Shown piece by piece: positions 1 to 7,965 of a stretch of DNA of 64,000 nucleotides. The DNA is from an uncultured Paraglaciecola sp. (GTDB lineage Bacteria; Pseudomonadota; Gammaproteobacteria; Enterobacterales; Alteromonadaceae), in the NCBI RefSeq assembly GCF_937123705.1, contig NZ_CAKZKO010000098.1, positions 1 through 64,000 of the forward strand. The letters are read 5' to 3'. The position numbers were made by a program, and so were the translations under genes. The notes beneath the pieces were generated by a model, which worked only from the letters and a program-made list of their open reading frames with translations, ran no database searches and was not told the DNA's origin. Within the stretch, counting starts at the first letter, position 1. Every line of letters begins with the position of its first letter.

Positions 1-1943
1 TTATTTGGTTTAACTCCAATAGGAAAGGCCTTAGGGTATTCATTTTTAAGTTTCGCGTAAGCATCGCTTCCAACTAAATTTTCATTTTCATCGATGATAC
101 CTTTGCCTATTAAGTCAGCCATAATCTTAAAGGCCGATAAATCAGGATATTGAGCTGTGATTTTGTCTTTTAAGTCCTGAGTTAACTTGCTTGGCACAGT
201 TTCTTTGAAAGAGCTGTCATTAACTTCTTTGACAAGTGAATCAACAAAGTCTTTTTCTGTAAAATCAACATAGTAATTCAGAGTAAAAGTACGATCTTTA
301 ACGCGGCACATATACTCGTTTACTGGTAGGCGTAAGCCTCGCCCAACTTCTTGCAATTTTGATGTTGTGCTGCCGCTTGAACGTAATTTGCAAATTTGAA
401 ATACATTAGGGTTATCCCAGCCTTCACGTAACGTCCATTTGGAAAAGATAAAGCGTCGAGGATTATCTAATGAAAGTAATAGTTCTTTATCATGTAGAAT
501 CTCGTTAATTTCTTGCTCTATTTTTTCGTCTTTATCACTATTATCTTTTGAAAAATAGCCACCATGCACAGAAGATACATCTTTGATGGTTTGCTCTAAA
601 TAGGTGCGATAGTATGGTTCGTCTTCCTTTTCTAGCAGTCGCTTGGCTTCTGCTAGAACCCATTCTTCAAACTTGCTTTTTAAACTGCCAGACAGGTTGT
701 TACCATCACGGTAACCTTCAATATCATCAATGAAAAATAGTGTTAACGGTTTAATTCTTGGCTTTTGAGTGAGAAATTCTTTTTCAATCTTGAAGTGTTC
801 TTTGATGGCTTTCTGCATCATATTATCTTCAAGTGTTTGAGCGTAAGAATAAGGATTAATAGTGCCGCCAATTTTCAGCTCAATACCATTGCTCAAAACA
901 ACAGTCGTCTTGTTCAGGGCTTCTACATATAAGTCATGAATTGAACCATGAGTTTTTGATAGCGATTCACCTTTGGTGAGTGTGAACGATGTTTTTGTAC
1001 CATTTTCGTTTAACTCAAAAGTTATTTCTTTGCCGTCAGAGCGAGTAAATTTAAGGCTCGCCGTATCATCACCAACAACATCTTCAATATAAGCATCTAT
1101 CCCTTTTACCAAGTCATTGTTAAACGCATCGACGGCTGTAAGACGGTAAACAAGATTTTTATAGTCATTATTGAAAGTCGCGCCATAACGAATAATGTAC
1201 TGTGCATCGAATTTCTCGATGTTTTTCCATGTTTTCGCGCTTTCTCGTGTCGGAAATTTGTGCGGTTCATCAATAATCATGATTGGTTTTACCGCTCTGA
1301 TTGCGTCGAACGGTGTGTCATATTGGTTGGCTAGTAGCCCAACATCATATTTTTCGGCTAATGATTTTGAATTAATCATGCCAGAGTTAATGATCAAAAC
1401 ATGTATATGCTTTTTATTAAAATTGCTTGCCTCTACAAAATCATGTATCGCCTGTGGCATATATGATTTTGTGTTTTTCTTTGCGCTTTTTTGGCTTTCT
1501 ACAACGTAAGTTTTTAACTCTCGTTCGTACGGGTCGCGAAAATGCTCTTTCAGTGCATCGCTTTTAAGAAAATTAACCGTTCCAGCTTTAATTGATAGCG
1601 TAGGGACAACAACAATAAACTTATTAATACCAAACGCTTTATTTAGATCAAAAATTGTTTTTGCGTAGGTGTAAGTTTTACCTGTACCGGTTTCCATTGA
1701 GACATCAATAATATTGCTGCTGTTATAGTGTTCTCTACTGTGCTCAATGTTGTTGAGATCCTGTACCGCTTTAATATTGGCATAATATTGCGCGGGCGAA
1801 ATATCAAAAGTAGGATTGGCTAATTGGCGAGTTGTTGCATCACTCGAGTGAATAGGTTCAGCGCCAACAAACATACTCATTACCGCATCGACCCCCGCTT
1901 GTTGGTGGGGTAAGTTCTTTTCAAAAGTAAATCCTTTAGTCAT
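1..1943 (-). CDS. res: Type III restriction enzyme Res subunit (3' end outside window)
   Basis: Translating the minus strand from the ATG at 1943 gives an open frame to the window edge (about 647 codons, C-terminus missing). It is the ATP-dependent helicase/translocase and nuclease subunit of a type III restriction-modification enzyme, which acts in a complex with Mod. A Walker A motif METGTGKT lies near residue 80, a DEPH box follows in IMIIDEPHKF, and a motif VI-like GRGLRLPVNE lies near residue 560. The PD-(D/E)XK nuclease domain expected at the C-terminus would be beyond the window. Its ATG overlaps the mod stop codon (TAATG), so the two are probably translationally coupled. Confidence 0.9.
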   Translation of the reverse strand, partial: MTKGFTFEKNLPHQQAGVDAVMSMFVGAEPIHSSDATTRQLANPTFDISPAQYYANIKAVQDLNNIEHSREHYNSSNIIDVSMETGTGKTYTYAKTIFDLNKAFGINKFIVVVPTLSIKAGTVNFLKSDALKEHFRDPYERELKTYVVESQKSAKKNTKSYMPQAIHDFVEASNFNKKHIHVLIINSGMINSKSLAEKYDVGLLANQYDTPFDAIRAVKPIMIIDEPHKFPTRESAKTWKNIEKFDAQYIIRYGATFNNDYKNLVYRLTAVDAFNNDLVKGIDAYIEDVVGDDTASLKFTRSDGKEITFELNENGTKTSFTLTKGESLSKTHGSIHDLYVEALNKTTVVLSNGIELKIGGTINPYSYAQTLEDNMMQKAIKEHFKIEKEFLTQKPRIKPLTLFFIDDIEGYRDGNNLSGSLKSKFEEWVLAEAKRLLEKEDEPYYRTYLEQTIKDVSSVHGGYFSKDNSDKDEKIEQEINEILHDKELLLSLDNPRRFIFSKWTLREGWDNPNVFQICKLRSSGSTTSKLQEVGRGLRLPVNEYMCRVKDRTFTLNYYVDFTEKDFVDSLVKEVNDSSFKETVPSKLTQDLKDKITAQYPDLSAFKIMADLIGKGIIDENENLVGSDAYAKLKNEYPKAFPIGVKPN

Positions 1944-3961
1944 TAGTTACGCACCACCACTTCAAGCTCAATAGACTTTTTGTTTGCATAACTTTTTAAG
2001 GCTTCATTTAATTCCATCTGCTTGGCACTCTCAAAATTACTACCAAATACAATAACCTTGTTCGGTGCGAATGCCTTATCAGTATCAAGTTTTTGCAGTA
2101 ATGCCTTCAGTGATTCACTCGAAAAGTCTGGTGCAATTAAATAAAGGCGCGCGTCACATAAATGCGCGGTATAGCCATTAAATTTAATGGTTTGTATTGG
2201 CGTGGTGAGTAAACTGCCATCATATAAACACCAAGTAGTTAGAATAGTATTATATTCTTCGTCACTTAGAACAACATCATCAAAAAATGTCAAGTTTGAA
2301 AGTGTTAGTTCTTTGTCGTCCATAGTTCGAAAGTCGTCTGTAGTTGCAAAGACCTTAAAGCCCAAATCGCCTCTATATTCAGGATTTTCTTGTTGAATTT
2401 TTTCAGCGGATTTAATGATACGATCTTTGGTAATATCAAAAATATTTTTATAGCCGGTTTTGTAAGCTTGTTTCTTTTTATCTGTACCTTCAGGTAATTG
2501 GACACAAATAAAATTACGCTGTAATGGTTCTTCAATATTTAGGGCATACACACTGTGAGCGGTAGTTCCTGAACCTGCAAAAAAATCTAAGAATAAATCA
2601 TTTGTTTCTGCTTTTATTGAGCCCAACAAGGTTTTAAGTAAATTTGTTGGTTTCGGGTATGAAAAATATCCTTTTCCACCGAATAATTCTTCTACTTCTA
2701 CACCACCATTACTTTTTGTCGAAATGATTGACCTCAATAAAAACTCTTCGACTTCATCGAGAAATTTTATTGAGCTTGGTTGCGTTTTTTCATCTTTAGC
2801 AAACCAAATGCGACCACAAACCAAGCTGCCATCATATCTTTCTACTACGTTTGTATATTTCCCATTTTTGATTTGTGCAGCGTCTTCGAAAGTTTCTTTC
2901 TTCCAGCGCCAACCTCGATCTGGAACTTTTACTGGTTTATCAGTTTTAGGGTGGAGAACATCATAAGTTGGCCCAAAAGTATCTGCATTCGGCCAACTCA
3001 TATTTATCTTTCCCCAAAGGCGAAACTCATCAGTTAAGCCGTTATAAAGTGTAATCCCTCTATCATAGCCATTAATATTGAAGAACTTTTTGAGTGCCTT
3101 CTCAGATTCTCTTATAGATGATTTTGCTTTTTTCTGTTTCTCTACAAACTCATATACATCATCAATTCCATCTTTTCTCATAAGGAATTCTTTCTTAACA
3201 ATACTCGATTTTGAGTAAAGTAATACATATTCATGTATATTTCCGATACCCTTGTCATTTTTGGGTATGCGTTTGTTCCATACAATGCTTTCGATGAAAT
3301 TTTCTTCACCAAAAATTTCATCGCATATTATTTTTAGTTGGTTTAGCTCATTTTCATCAATTGAAATACAAATAGCGCCGTCTTCTTTGAGCAACTCGCG
3401 TGCTATGTACAAGCGAGGGTACATGAATGTTAGCCACGCACTATGGCTACTAGATCCTTTGTCTGTAAAGTCTAGGATGCGTTCTGCTTCATCTAACTCG
3501 ATACCCGCCAATTCGCTTAGTTGCTCTTTGGTGAACTTACGGTCATCGTTATAAACAAAACCATCTTTCCCTGTATTGTAAGGAGGGTCGATGTAGATCA
3601 TTTTCACCTTTTCACTATAGGCATTCACCATATGTTTAAGGACTTCTAGGTTGTCGCCTTTAATCAGCAGGTTTTGGCTCTCTTTGTTTTGATCTAATTG
3701 ATTGTGCTCTTTATCCTCACTAATCAGAGTCTTCGGCGGTAAGTTTGTGAGTAAACGTGCATAAGATTTACCAAGCCAGTTTAATGAGTATGACTCCTTA
3801 GAAAGCTCCACTTCATTTGCGCTTACTAACTCAACCATTTTTTCTTGCAGAAAATTTCCTTTTTTATCAAAGCATTGAGGAAAGTGTTTTTTTAGAACTG
3901 CAAGCTGTTTGCTGTTCACTGTTTCAATGTTTGAATGTAGCGTTTCTTCTTTTATTGTCAT
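1943..3961 (-). CDS. mod: Type III DNA methyltransferase Mod
   Basis: 672-aa site-specific adenine-N6 methyltransferase that supplies sequence recognition for the type III enzyme. The catalytic motif IV DPPYNTG is at about residues 125-131 and the AdoMet-binding motif FAGSGTT is at about 459-465. That order is the beta-class arrangement typical of Mod proteins. The stretch between the motifs, with low similarity expected, is where the target recognition domain should sit. Length fits the family (600-700 aa). The stop overlaps the res start. A 98-aa gene lies 30 bp upstream on the same strand, so the likely operon is 98-aa gene, mod, res. Confidence 0.95.
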   Translation of the reverse strand: MTIKEETLHSNIETVNSKQLAVLKKHFPQCFDKKGNFLQEKMVELVSANEVELSKESYSLNWLGKSYARLLTNLPPKTLISEDKEHNQLDQNKESQNLLIKGDNLEVLKHMVNAYSEKVKMIYIDPPYNTGKDGFVYNDDRKFTKEQLSELAGIELDEAERILDFTDKGSSSHSAWLTFMYPRLYIARELLKEDGAICISIDENELNQLKIICDEIFGEENFIESIVWNKRIPKNDKGIGNIHEYVLLYSKSSIVKKEFLMRKDGIDDVYEFVEKQKKAKSSIRESEKALKKFFNINGYDRGITLYNGLTDEFRLWGKINMSWPNADTFGPTYDVLHPKTDKPVKVPDRGWRWKKETFEDAAQIKNGKYTNVVERYDGSLVCGRIWFAKDEKTQPSSIKFLDEVEEFLLRSIISTKSNGGVEVEELFGGKGYFSYPKPTNLLKTLLGSIKAETNDLFLDFFAGSGTTAHSVYALNIEEPLQRNFICVQLPEGTDKKKQAYKTGYKNIFDITKDRIIKSAEKIQQENPEYRGDLGFKVFATTDDFRTMDDKELTLSNLTFFDDVVLSDEEYNTILTTWCLYDGSLLTTPIQTIKFNGYTAHLCDARLYLIAPDFSSESLKALLQKLDTDKAFAPNKVIVFGSNFESAKQMELNEALKSYANKKSIELEVVVRN

Positions 3962-3991
3962 GTTAAACTCAAATTTAATTATAATACTGGC

Positions 3992-4288
3992 TTATTTAGT
4001 GTCGATATTGTCTGTAATTTTTATTGATGCTTCTGCTAGACCTGTTCTAAGTAACTCAGCTAAAGCGCCATCTAGGCTTTTAAAAACTCTCGCTTCATAA
4101 GGCTGCCTAGAGCTACTTAGCACAAGCGGTTCACCATTCCACTCAACACCATCAAAAACGACAATATAGCCGCCTTTTTTACCTAAAATTAGTGCTTGGT
4201 CGATAATGCCTTCTTTTACCCTAGCTTTTGCCATGGAGCTCAATATGCATTGACCGCCATTAATTCCTGAAATCATATGTTTTCTCAA
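3992..4288 (-). CDS. Small conserved-type protein upstream of mod, function unknown
   Basis: 98-aa ORF with possible starts at residue 1 or at the internal Met-19 (MAKARVKEGI). I do not recognise the family with confidence. The C-terminal half is regular alpha/beta-like sequence with no cysteine cluster, membrane segment or catalytic motif. It is the first gene of the type III restriction-modification operon, and a near-perfect 23-bp palindrome lies 19 bp upstream. A regulatory or plasmid/ICE housekeeping role is possible but is inference from position only. Confidence 0.6.
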   Translation of the reverse strand: MRKHMISGINGGQCILSSMAKARVKEGIIDQALILGKKGGYIVVFDGVEWNGEPLVLSSSRQPYEARVFKSLDGALAELLRTGLAEASIKITDNIDTK

Positions 4289-4306
4289 GATCAGTTTTTA
4301 ACTTAC

Positions 4307-4329
4307 GAAACAATATTCAATATCGTTTC
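4307..4329. promoter_or_regulatory. 23-bp palindrome, probable operator of the type III RM operon
   Basis: Outer arms GAAAC/GTTTC and inner AT-rich arms pair at 10 of 11 positions around a single central base. The site lies immediately upstream of the first gene of the 98-aa/mod/res operon, in an AT-rich stretch that also contains further CAATATT/AATATTG half-sites (to about 4370). It looks like the binding site of a dimeric repressor. The XRE-type protein encoded next door (4645-5763) or the 98-aa protein are candidates, but this is inference. Confidence 0.55.
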
Positions 4330-4429
4330 TATAGTCAATATTGTGTAACTATTGAATAATGAATATTTCAGAATCTATGGTTGGTTTAATGAATAAATTT
4401 ACTTATTGTTATGAAAGAGGACAGGTGCT

Positions 4430-4642
4430 CTAGTCTAAGTTATTTTTATCACTGCCATCAGGATTGGACACAGGTGTTTTTACGCCATTTATGTTGCGGA
4501 CATGATAATTGTCATAGTTTCCTTGTTCTATTTCTTTGACGAATTGCGCGCGTGTCATGTCATTGCCGTTGTAATTATCATGAAACTTTTGGTTTCTTCC
4601 TGTGTTTGATTCGCTGGTTACTGATATGCGTTTTCTAGCCAT
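4430..4642 (-). CDS. 70-aa basic/polar protein, third gene of the ImmA-type module
   Basis: 70 aa, beginning MARKRISVTSESNTGRN and rich in Asn, Gly and Asp. No domain can be named. Its Shine-Dalgarno AGGAG sits inside the last codons of the upstream XRE/ImmA gene and its ATG follows 2 bp after that stop, so the two are almost certainly co-translated. It is the last gene of a three-gene minus-strand set (202-aa protein, XRE/ImmA protease, this protein). A toxin/antitoxin or defence-accessory role is conjecture. Confidence 0.7.
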   Translation of the reverse strand: MARKRISVTSESNTGRNQKFHDNYNGNDMTRAQFVKEIEQGNYDNYHVRNINGVKTPVSNPDGSDKNNLD

Positions 4643-4644
4643 TT

Positions 4645-5763
4645 TTATCTCCTGAATAGGGGTTCAACATTATTTTCCACTTCACTGTCGTGAGGTATGA
4701 TTCCAGTAATTGTAGATAGCATTGAATGTTCGATGTGTAAGTTTTCGGCAATCTTATAGAAGCTTATACCTAGCTCTTGATCAATTAATTCAACGGAACT
4801 TTTGAGTAATTCAGGCTGCTCCGTAACCACCTGTTCGTCATAACGCTCTTTTCTAGATTGCCCTGTTTTACTTAGCCTTACGTTGGCAGCTCTGTATTCT
4901 TGTGACGTAATGAGCTTTAGGAAATGTGCACGGTAAATTATAGCTTTCAAACTCATTCCCCATCGAACTTTAAGTCTATAAAGTGGCTTCCATGACGATT
5001 CTCTATTAGGCGAAAAATTAGATGGGAACTCGTTTAAGAATGCGGCTCGCGGGAATATGAAAGCACTTGCAAACCTATCAGCCTCAGATTCGGTAACCGT
5101 ATCACCAGTTTCAATACCATTATGTAGAACGAAATGCCCACATTCATGAGCAAGATCAAAGCGCAATCGGCATGGACTTTCTTTCGCATCATTTCTAATA
5201 ATAATAGGCCTGCGTCGATTAAGGGATAAAGCATCGACTTTATCAGAAACACCTGTGAAGGTTGTAATGACTACTCCCGCACTTTCCAGTACATTTGTTA
5301 TACTATCAATCGGAGTGTCTAGCCCTAGATTCCAATGTTCACGGCAGTTTTCCGCGGCATTTTCAATTTCAATATTCGTATAACTATCTGCATCGTTGGA
5401 GTATTCAGGGATATTGGGTTCAGGAAACTCAATATAACCAGAAAGGAAGTCCACTAAAACCTCAAAAACGCTACTATATGAGCAAACACGGTTTGCCAAC
5501 CCAACTGGTGTGGTTTTGCGTTTTCTAAAATGGCACTGTTCAAACTTTACGTCATTATTCAAAGGCGTATAAAAAAAGTCTTTACGAACTAAAAGCGTTT
5601 CACAAAGTGCATAAAGCATATCCTCTGGCGGTTGTCTTGTATCGCCCTCGAGCTGATGAATAAACTGGCGAGACGCGGTTACAGCGTCACCGAGTTCTTT
5701 CAAGGTCAATCCGTTTAACAAACGTGCTAAACGCAATTTTTCTCCATAAAATCTATCGATCAT
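4645..5763 (-). CDS. XRE-family HTH regulator fused to ImmA/IrrE-type metallopeptidase
   Basis: About 372 aa. The N-terminus (from MIDRFYGEKLRLAR) is an XRE helix-turn-helix of about 55 residues, with the LTLKELGDAV...SRQFIHQLE pattern. The middle holds the zinc-peptidase signature AHECGHF (HEXXH) near residue 205, followed by ESEADRFASAFIFP, typical of COG2856/ImmA proteins that cleave repressors. The frame can be extended to 5793, but the start at 5763 is preferred because its ATG overlaps the upstream stop (ATGATCGATAG), as expected for coupled genes. Proteins of this class control mobile elements and some toxin-antitoxin systems, and this one sits on an element. Confidence 0.9.
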   Translation of the reverse strand: MIDRFYGEKLRLARLLNGLTLKELGDAVTASRQFIHQLEGDTRQPPEDMLYALCETLLVRKDFFYTPLNNDVKFEQCHFRKRKTTPVGLANRVCSYSSVFEVLVDFLSGYIEFPEPNIPEYSNDADSYTNIEIENAAENCREHWNLGLDTPIDSITNVLESAGVVITTFTGVSDKVDALSLNRRRPIIIRNDAKESPCRLRFDLAHECGHFVLHNGIETGDTVTESEADRFASAFIFPRAAFLNEFPSNFSPNRESSWKPLYRLKVRWGMSLKAIIYRAHFLKLITSQEYRAANVRLSKTGQSRKERYDEQVVTEQPELLKSSVELIDQELGISFYKIAENLHIEHSMLSTITGIIPHDSEVENNVEPLFRR

Positions 5764-6361
5764 TCTCGTTCTTATCTTTTTGCTTACTAACAAGTTTTAG
5801 TTTTGCTTTCGCCGGTGGCGTTTTAACTGCTTGTGGTTGGTTCTTGTCAACGATGCTCATGACAGGTAACTGATCACTCAAAGGTATTTCCCACTTGCAA
5901 ACAATTTCTTTAAATTCGTTATAGCCAACGAAGTAGGCGTGTTCTGCTGCTGTATCGTATGGTGTATCAATGATTAGGAACCATCTGATGTGTGCAAAAT
6001 CATTGTTTTGCTCAAACAGACACATTTGTTCATAGCCTTCATGGGATGGAATGATTTTTCGGTCAGGCAAATATTGAGGATCATTCCGAGAAAAGCGCAC
6101 AGGTATGCCTTCTATCGAAAATGTAAAGCGCCCATTGTCGGTAATTATATTTAGCCATGGCCATTCACCTTCATGCGACTTAGACTTTATTCGCGTTCGA
6201 CAACATTCATATGCACGCATTCCTAAGGATAAGCGTGTATCGCCGAGCTCAGGTTCGTGTCTGTCTATAACTTCCCCCCTGACTTGGACTAATAGGTAAG
6301 CTAAGTCTTGGATATATTCTCTTTTAAGCTGAGGGGCAAGTTTCCATGGTTCTTCGTGCAT
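5753..6361 (-). CDS. 202-aa protein, first gene of the ImmA-type module, function unknown
   Basis: 202 aa, with no signal peptide or membrane segment. A compact N-terminal region of about 165 residues, rich in aromatic residues (Trp, Tyr and Phe recur), precedes a Lys-rich tail (KTPPAKAKLKLVSKQKDK). I do not recognise the family. Its 3' end overlaps the start of the XRE/ImmA gene, so the two are co-transcribed and probably functional partners: a substrate, antitoxin or sensor for the peptidase. The promoter should lie in the AT-rich 6362-6420 stretch. Confidence 0.75.
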   Translation of the reverse strand: MHEEPWKLAPQLKREYIQDLAYLLVQVRGEVIDRHEPELGDTRLSLGMRAYECCRTRIKSKSHEGEWPWLNIITDNGRFTFSIEGIPVRFSRNDPQYLPDRKIIPSHEGYEQMCLFEQNNDFAHIRWFLIIDTPYDTAAEHAYFVGYNEFKEIVCKWEIPLSDQLPVMSIVDKNQPQAVKTPPAKAKLKLVSKQKDKNENDR

Positions 6362-6477
6362 CGGTTTGACCTTCTATGATTAATATTATGATGATATTTT
6401 ATGCTAATGATAAGGTTTGTCAAGCAGTCGTTAAAAAATAAAGCTAAAGTTCTGTGGTCAACTTCTCTGACAATTAA

Positions 6478-6657
6478 TCAAGGGCGTAAAACCCTTGATA
6501 CGAGTTCATTTTCAATATTTTGCAGTGAAGCCAAAGCATTAGTGCGCTGTAGCGTACGTGCATTACTTTTTATCAGCTCGATAAAAGCTTCTTTATGTAA
6601 GCCGTGAAGCTGATATGTGTTTTTGGCTGCTAATTCAAATTTTGTTACTAATCTCAT
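6478..6657 (-). CDS. 59-aa paralogous small protein (copy 1)
   Basis: A 180-nt ORF starting at ATG 6657 behind an AGGAGGTT-type ribosome site. The product begins MRLVTKFELAAKN and ends SRVLRP. A second 180-nt ORF at 34223-34402 encodes a clearly homologous protein (MKLLTRFELAAKN...ISSRVLRP) in the same position relative to ardA. Two copies of equal length with protein-level conservation make it a real gene despite its size. Function unknown; mostly helical by composition. The last codons plus stop form a hairpin (TCAAGGG...CCCTTGA), so the terminator and C-terminus overlap. Confidence 0.75.
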   Translation of the reverse strand: MRLVTKFELAAKNTYQLHGLHKEAFIELIKSNARTLQRTNALASLQNIENELVSRVLRP

Positions 6658-6966
6658 TGTAACCTCCTATATTTGGAGGCCGTGACAACCACGGCCTTTG
6701 TAAAGCCGCGTGGTCGAGAATATGTGGTTGCCTGCACCTTTGGTCGCAATGCAATGGAGAAGCATTTTATGCTTGCAGGAATAAACCGCTATTCACGTTA
6801 ATGTGGATGCTAAAAAGGCCGCGTGGGTTCACGCGTTTTCAAATTTGGTGGTAAAGATTGATTGGTCATTTGAATCAGCACTAAAGCGCTGCTGCTTTTG
6901 TTATAAAAGAGTTTCGCTGCGCTGAAAAAAGGCAGAACACATTCGTGTTCGCATCTAGTGTTCTAG

Positions 6967-7175
6967 TTTCCCCTTTTGGGTAGACGTAAAAATATCACAT
7001 AACTTGTCTTCATCAAGACATCCCCCAACCTTCCGCACCTTCTCAAGTTCAGGTTTGTGCAGGCTGGGTGGTTCCCCCTGTCTGGATTGCGCCAAAACAT
7101 GTGATCTTCGCTCGCCAGCTCGCTTCTTTTTCTGGGGTTTTCAACCCCAAAAGGGGATGTGTTTTTAAGATTAAG
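6967..7175 (+). promoter_or_regulatory. Conserved structured leader of ardA (copy 1)
   Basis: No gene is visible between 6658 and 7185. The part from about 6967 is strongly conserved with 34840-35065 upstream of the second ardA. Shared structure: CCCCTTTTGGG at 6970-6980 is complementary to CCCAAAAGGGG at 7146-7156. TGTCT/AGACA form a small hairpin at 7005-7020. GGGGTT/AACCCC form a hairpin at 7134-7148 that shares bases with the long-range pairing, just upstream of the ardA ribosome site. Antirestriction genes on conjugative plasmids are often read from folded single-strand promoters, and a similar role is possible here (inference). The 6680-6960 part is less conserved and I see only scattered inverted repeats. 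Confidence 0.6.
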
Positions 7176-7185
7176 GAGCAAAGAA

Positions 7186-7701
7186 ATGAGCGAAGAAATT
7201 AGAATTTATGTTGCAGACCTAGCCGCATACAACAACGGCAAGTTACATGGTGTTTGGATTGATGCCACGCAAGCGCTGGACGACATTCAAGAACAAATTA
7301 ATGAGTTATTAGCCAACAGCCCAGAAGACGATGCCGAAGAATATGCTATTCATGATTATGAAGGCTTTGCTGGTTATTCAGTCTCTGAGTATGAAGGTAT
7401 TGAGCGCGCACAGGAAGTGGCTTGTTTTATTGAGGAGCATGGCGAAATTGCAGGCGATTTATTATCTCACTTTGGCGACAGCATCGACGATGCGCAAAAA
7501 GCCATTGAAGACAATTATTGTGGTTGTTATGCATCACTGGCTGATTATGCCGAAGAGCTGACCGGAGAAACCACACAAATTCCTGAGCATTTAGCTTTTT
7601 ATATCGACTATGAAAAAATGGGGCGTGATATGGAGCTAGGCGGCGATGTATTCACCATTGAAACGGGCTATCAAGAAGTGCATATTTTTTGGAACCATTA
7701 A
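7186..7701 (+). CDS. ardA: Antirestriction protein ArdA (copy 1)
   Basis: 171-aa, strongly acidic DNA mimic of the ArdA family, which binds and inhibits type I restriction enzymes when an element enters a new host. The N-terminus IRIYVADLAAYNNGKLHGVW is the family signature, and acidic residues run throughout (for example EEYAIHDYEGF). The start at 7186 is chosen because it follows an AAGGAG site and matches the start of the second copy; upstream in-frame codons lie in conserved non-coding leader. Roughly 70% identical by eye to the copy at 35073. A stem-loop (7706-7746) and a long-stem hairpin follow. Confidence 0.95.
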   Translation: MSEEIRIYVADLAAYNNGKLHGVWIDATQALDDIQEQINELLANSPEDDAEEYAIHDYEGFAGYSVSEYEGIERAQEVACFIEEHGEIAGDLLSHFGDSIDDAQKAIEDNYCGCYASLADYAEELTGETTQIPEHLAFYIDYEKMGRDMELGGDVFTIETGYQEVHIFWNH

Positions 7702-7758
7702 ACAGGTGAGCTTCTGCCCTTTCTTGTTGAAGGGGCGTGAGCTTACTTTTAGCCGCGC

Positions 7759-7845
7759 ACTTTTGGGGCTCAGAGGCCTTGCAGCCTATATCGCTCATAC
7801 TTCGCTTGTCTTGTCTCCGCTGTCGTCAAGCTGAGCCCCAAAAGT
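7759..7845 (+). other. Long-stem hairpin downstream of ardA (copy 1), covaries with copy 2
   Basis: A perfect 15-bp stem pairs 7759-7773 with 7831-7845 around a 57-nt interior, which has its own small AGGC/GCCT hairpin and a segment (CTTCGCTTGT, TTGTCTCC) shared with copy 2. The equivalent structure at 35633-35720 has two base-pair changes that preserve pairing (A-T to G-C at the outer pair, G-C to A-T within the stem). There is no T-tract, so it is not a standard terminator. It may be a structured RNA, a processing element or a DNA hairpin. Confidence 0.6.
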
Positions 7846-7861
7846 TTAAATAATGCTGGTC

Positions 7862-7912
7862 ATCGGTATTAGCAATACCGATACCGTCTTTGTTTTAAAC
7901 CGTTTCGGTTTA
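7862..7912. promoter_or_regulatory. Two palindromic operators upstream of abiEi (copy 1)
   Basis: Palindrome 1 has 9-bp arms ATCGGTATT/AATACCGAT around AGC (7862-7882). Palindrome 2 has 7-bp arms TAAACCG/CGGTTTA around TTT (7896-7912). A GGTATT/AATACC palindrome with a nearby AAACC/GGTTT pair also precedes abiEi in element 2. AbiEi antitoxins are known to repress their own promoter through inverted repeats, which fits. A further degenerate direct repeat (GGCG..CCGCC..AATGGT..TAAAC) flanks the annotated start at 7930-8040. Confidence 0.65.
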
Positions 7913-7965
7913 TGATTTATTTATTTCGCGGCGCTTACCGCCGTGAAACTTAATGGTGGTAAACC

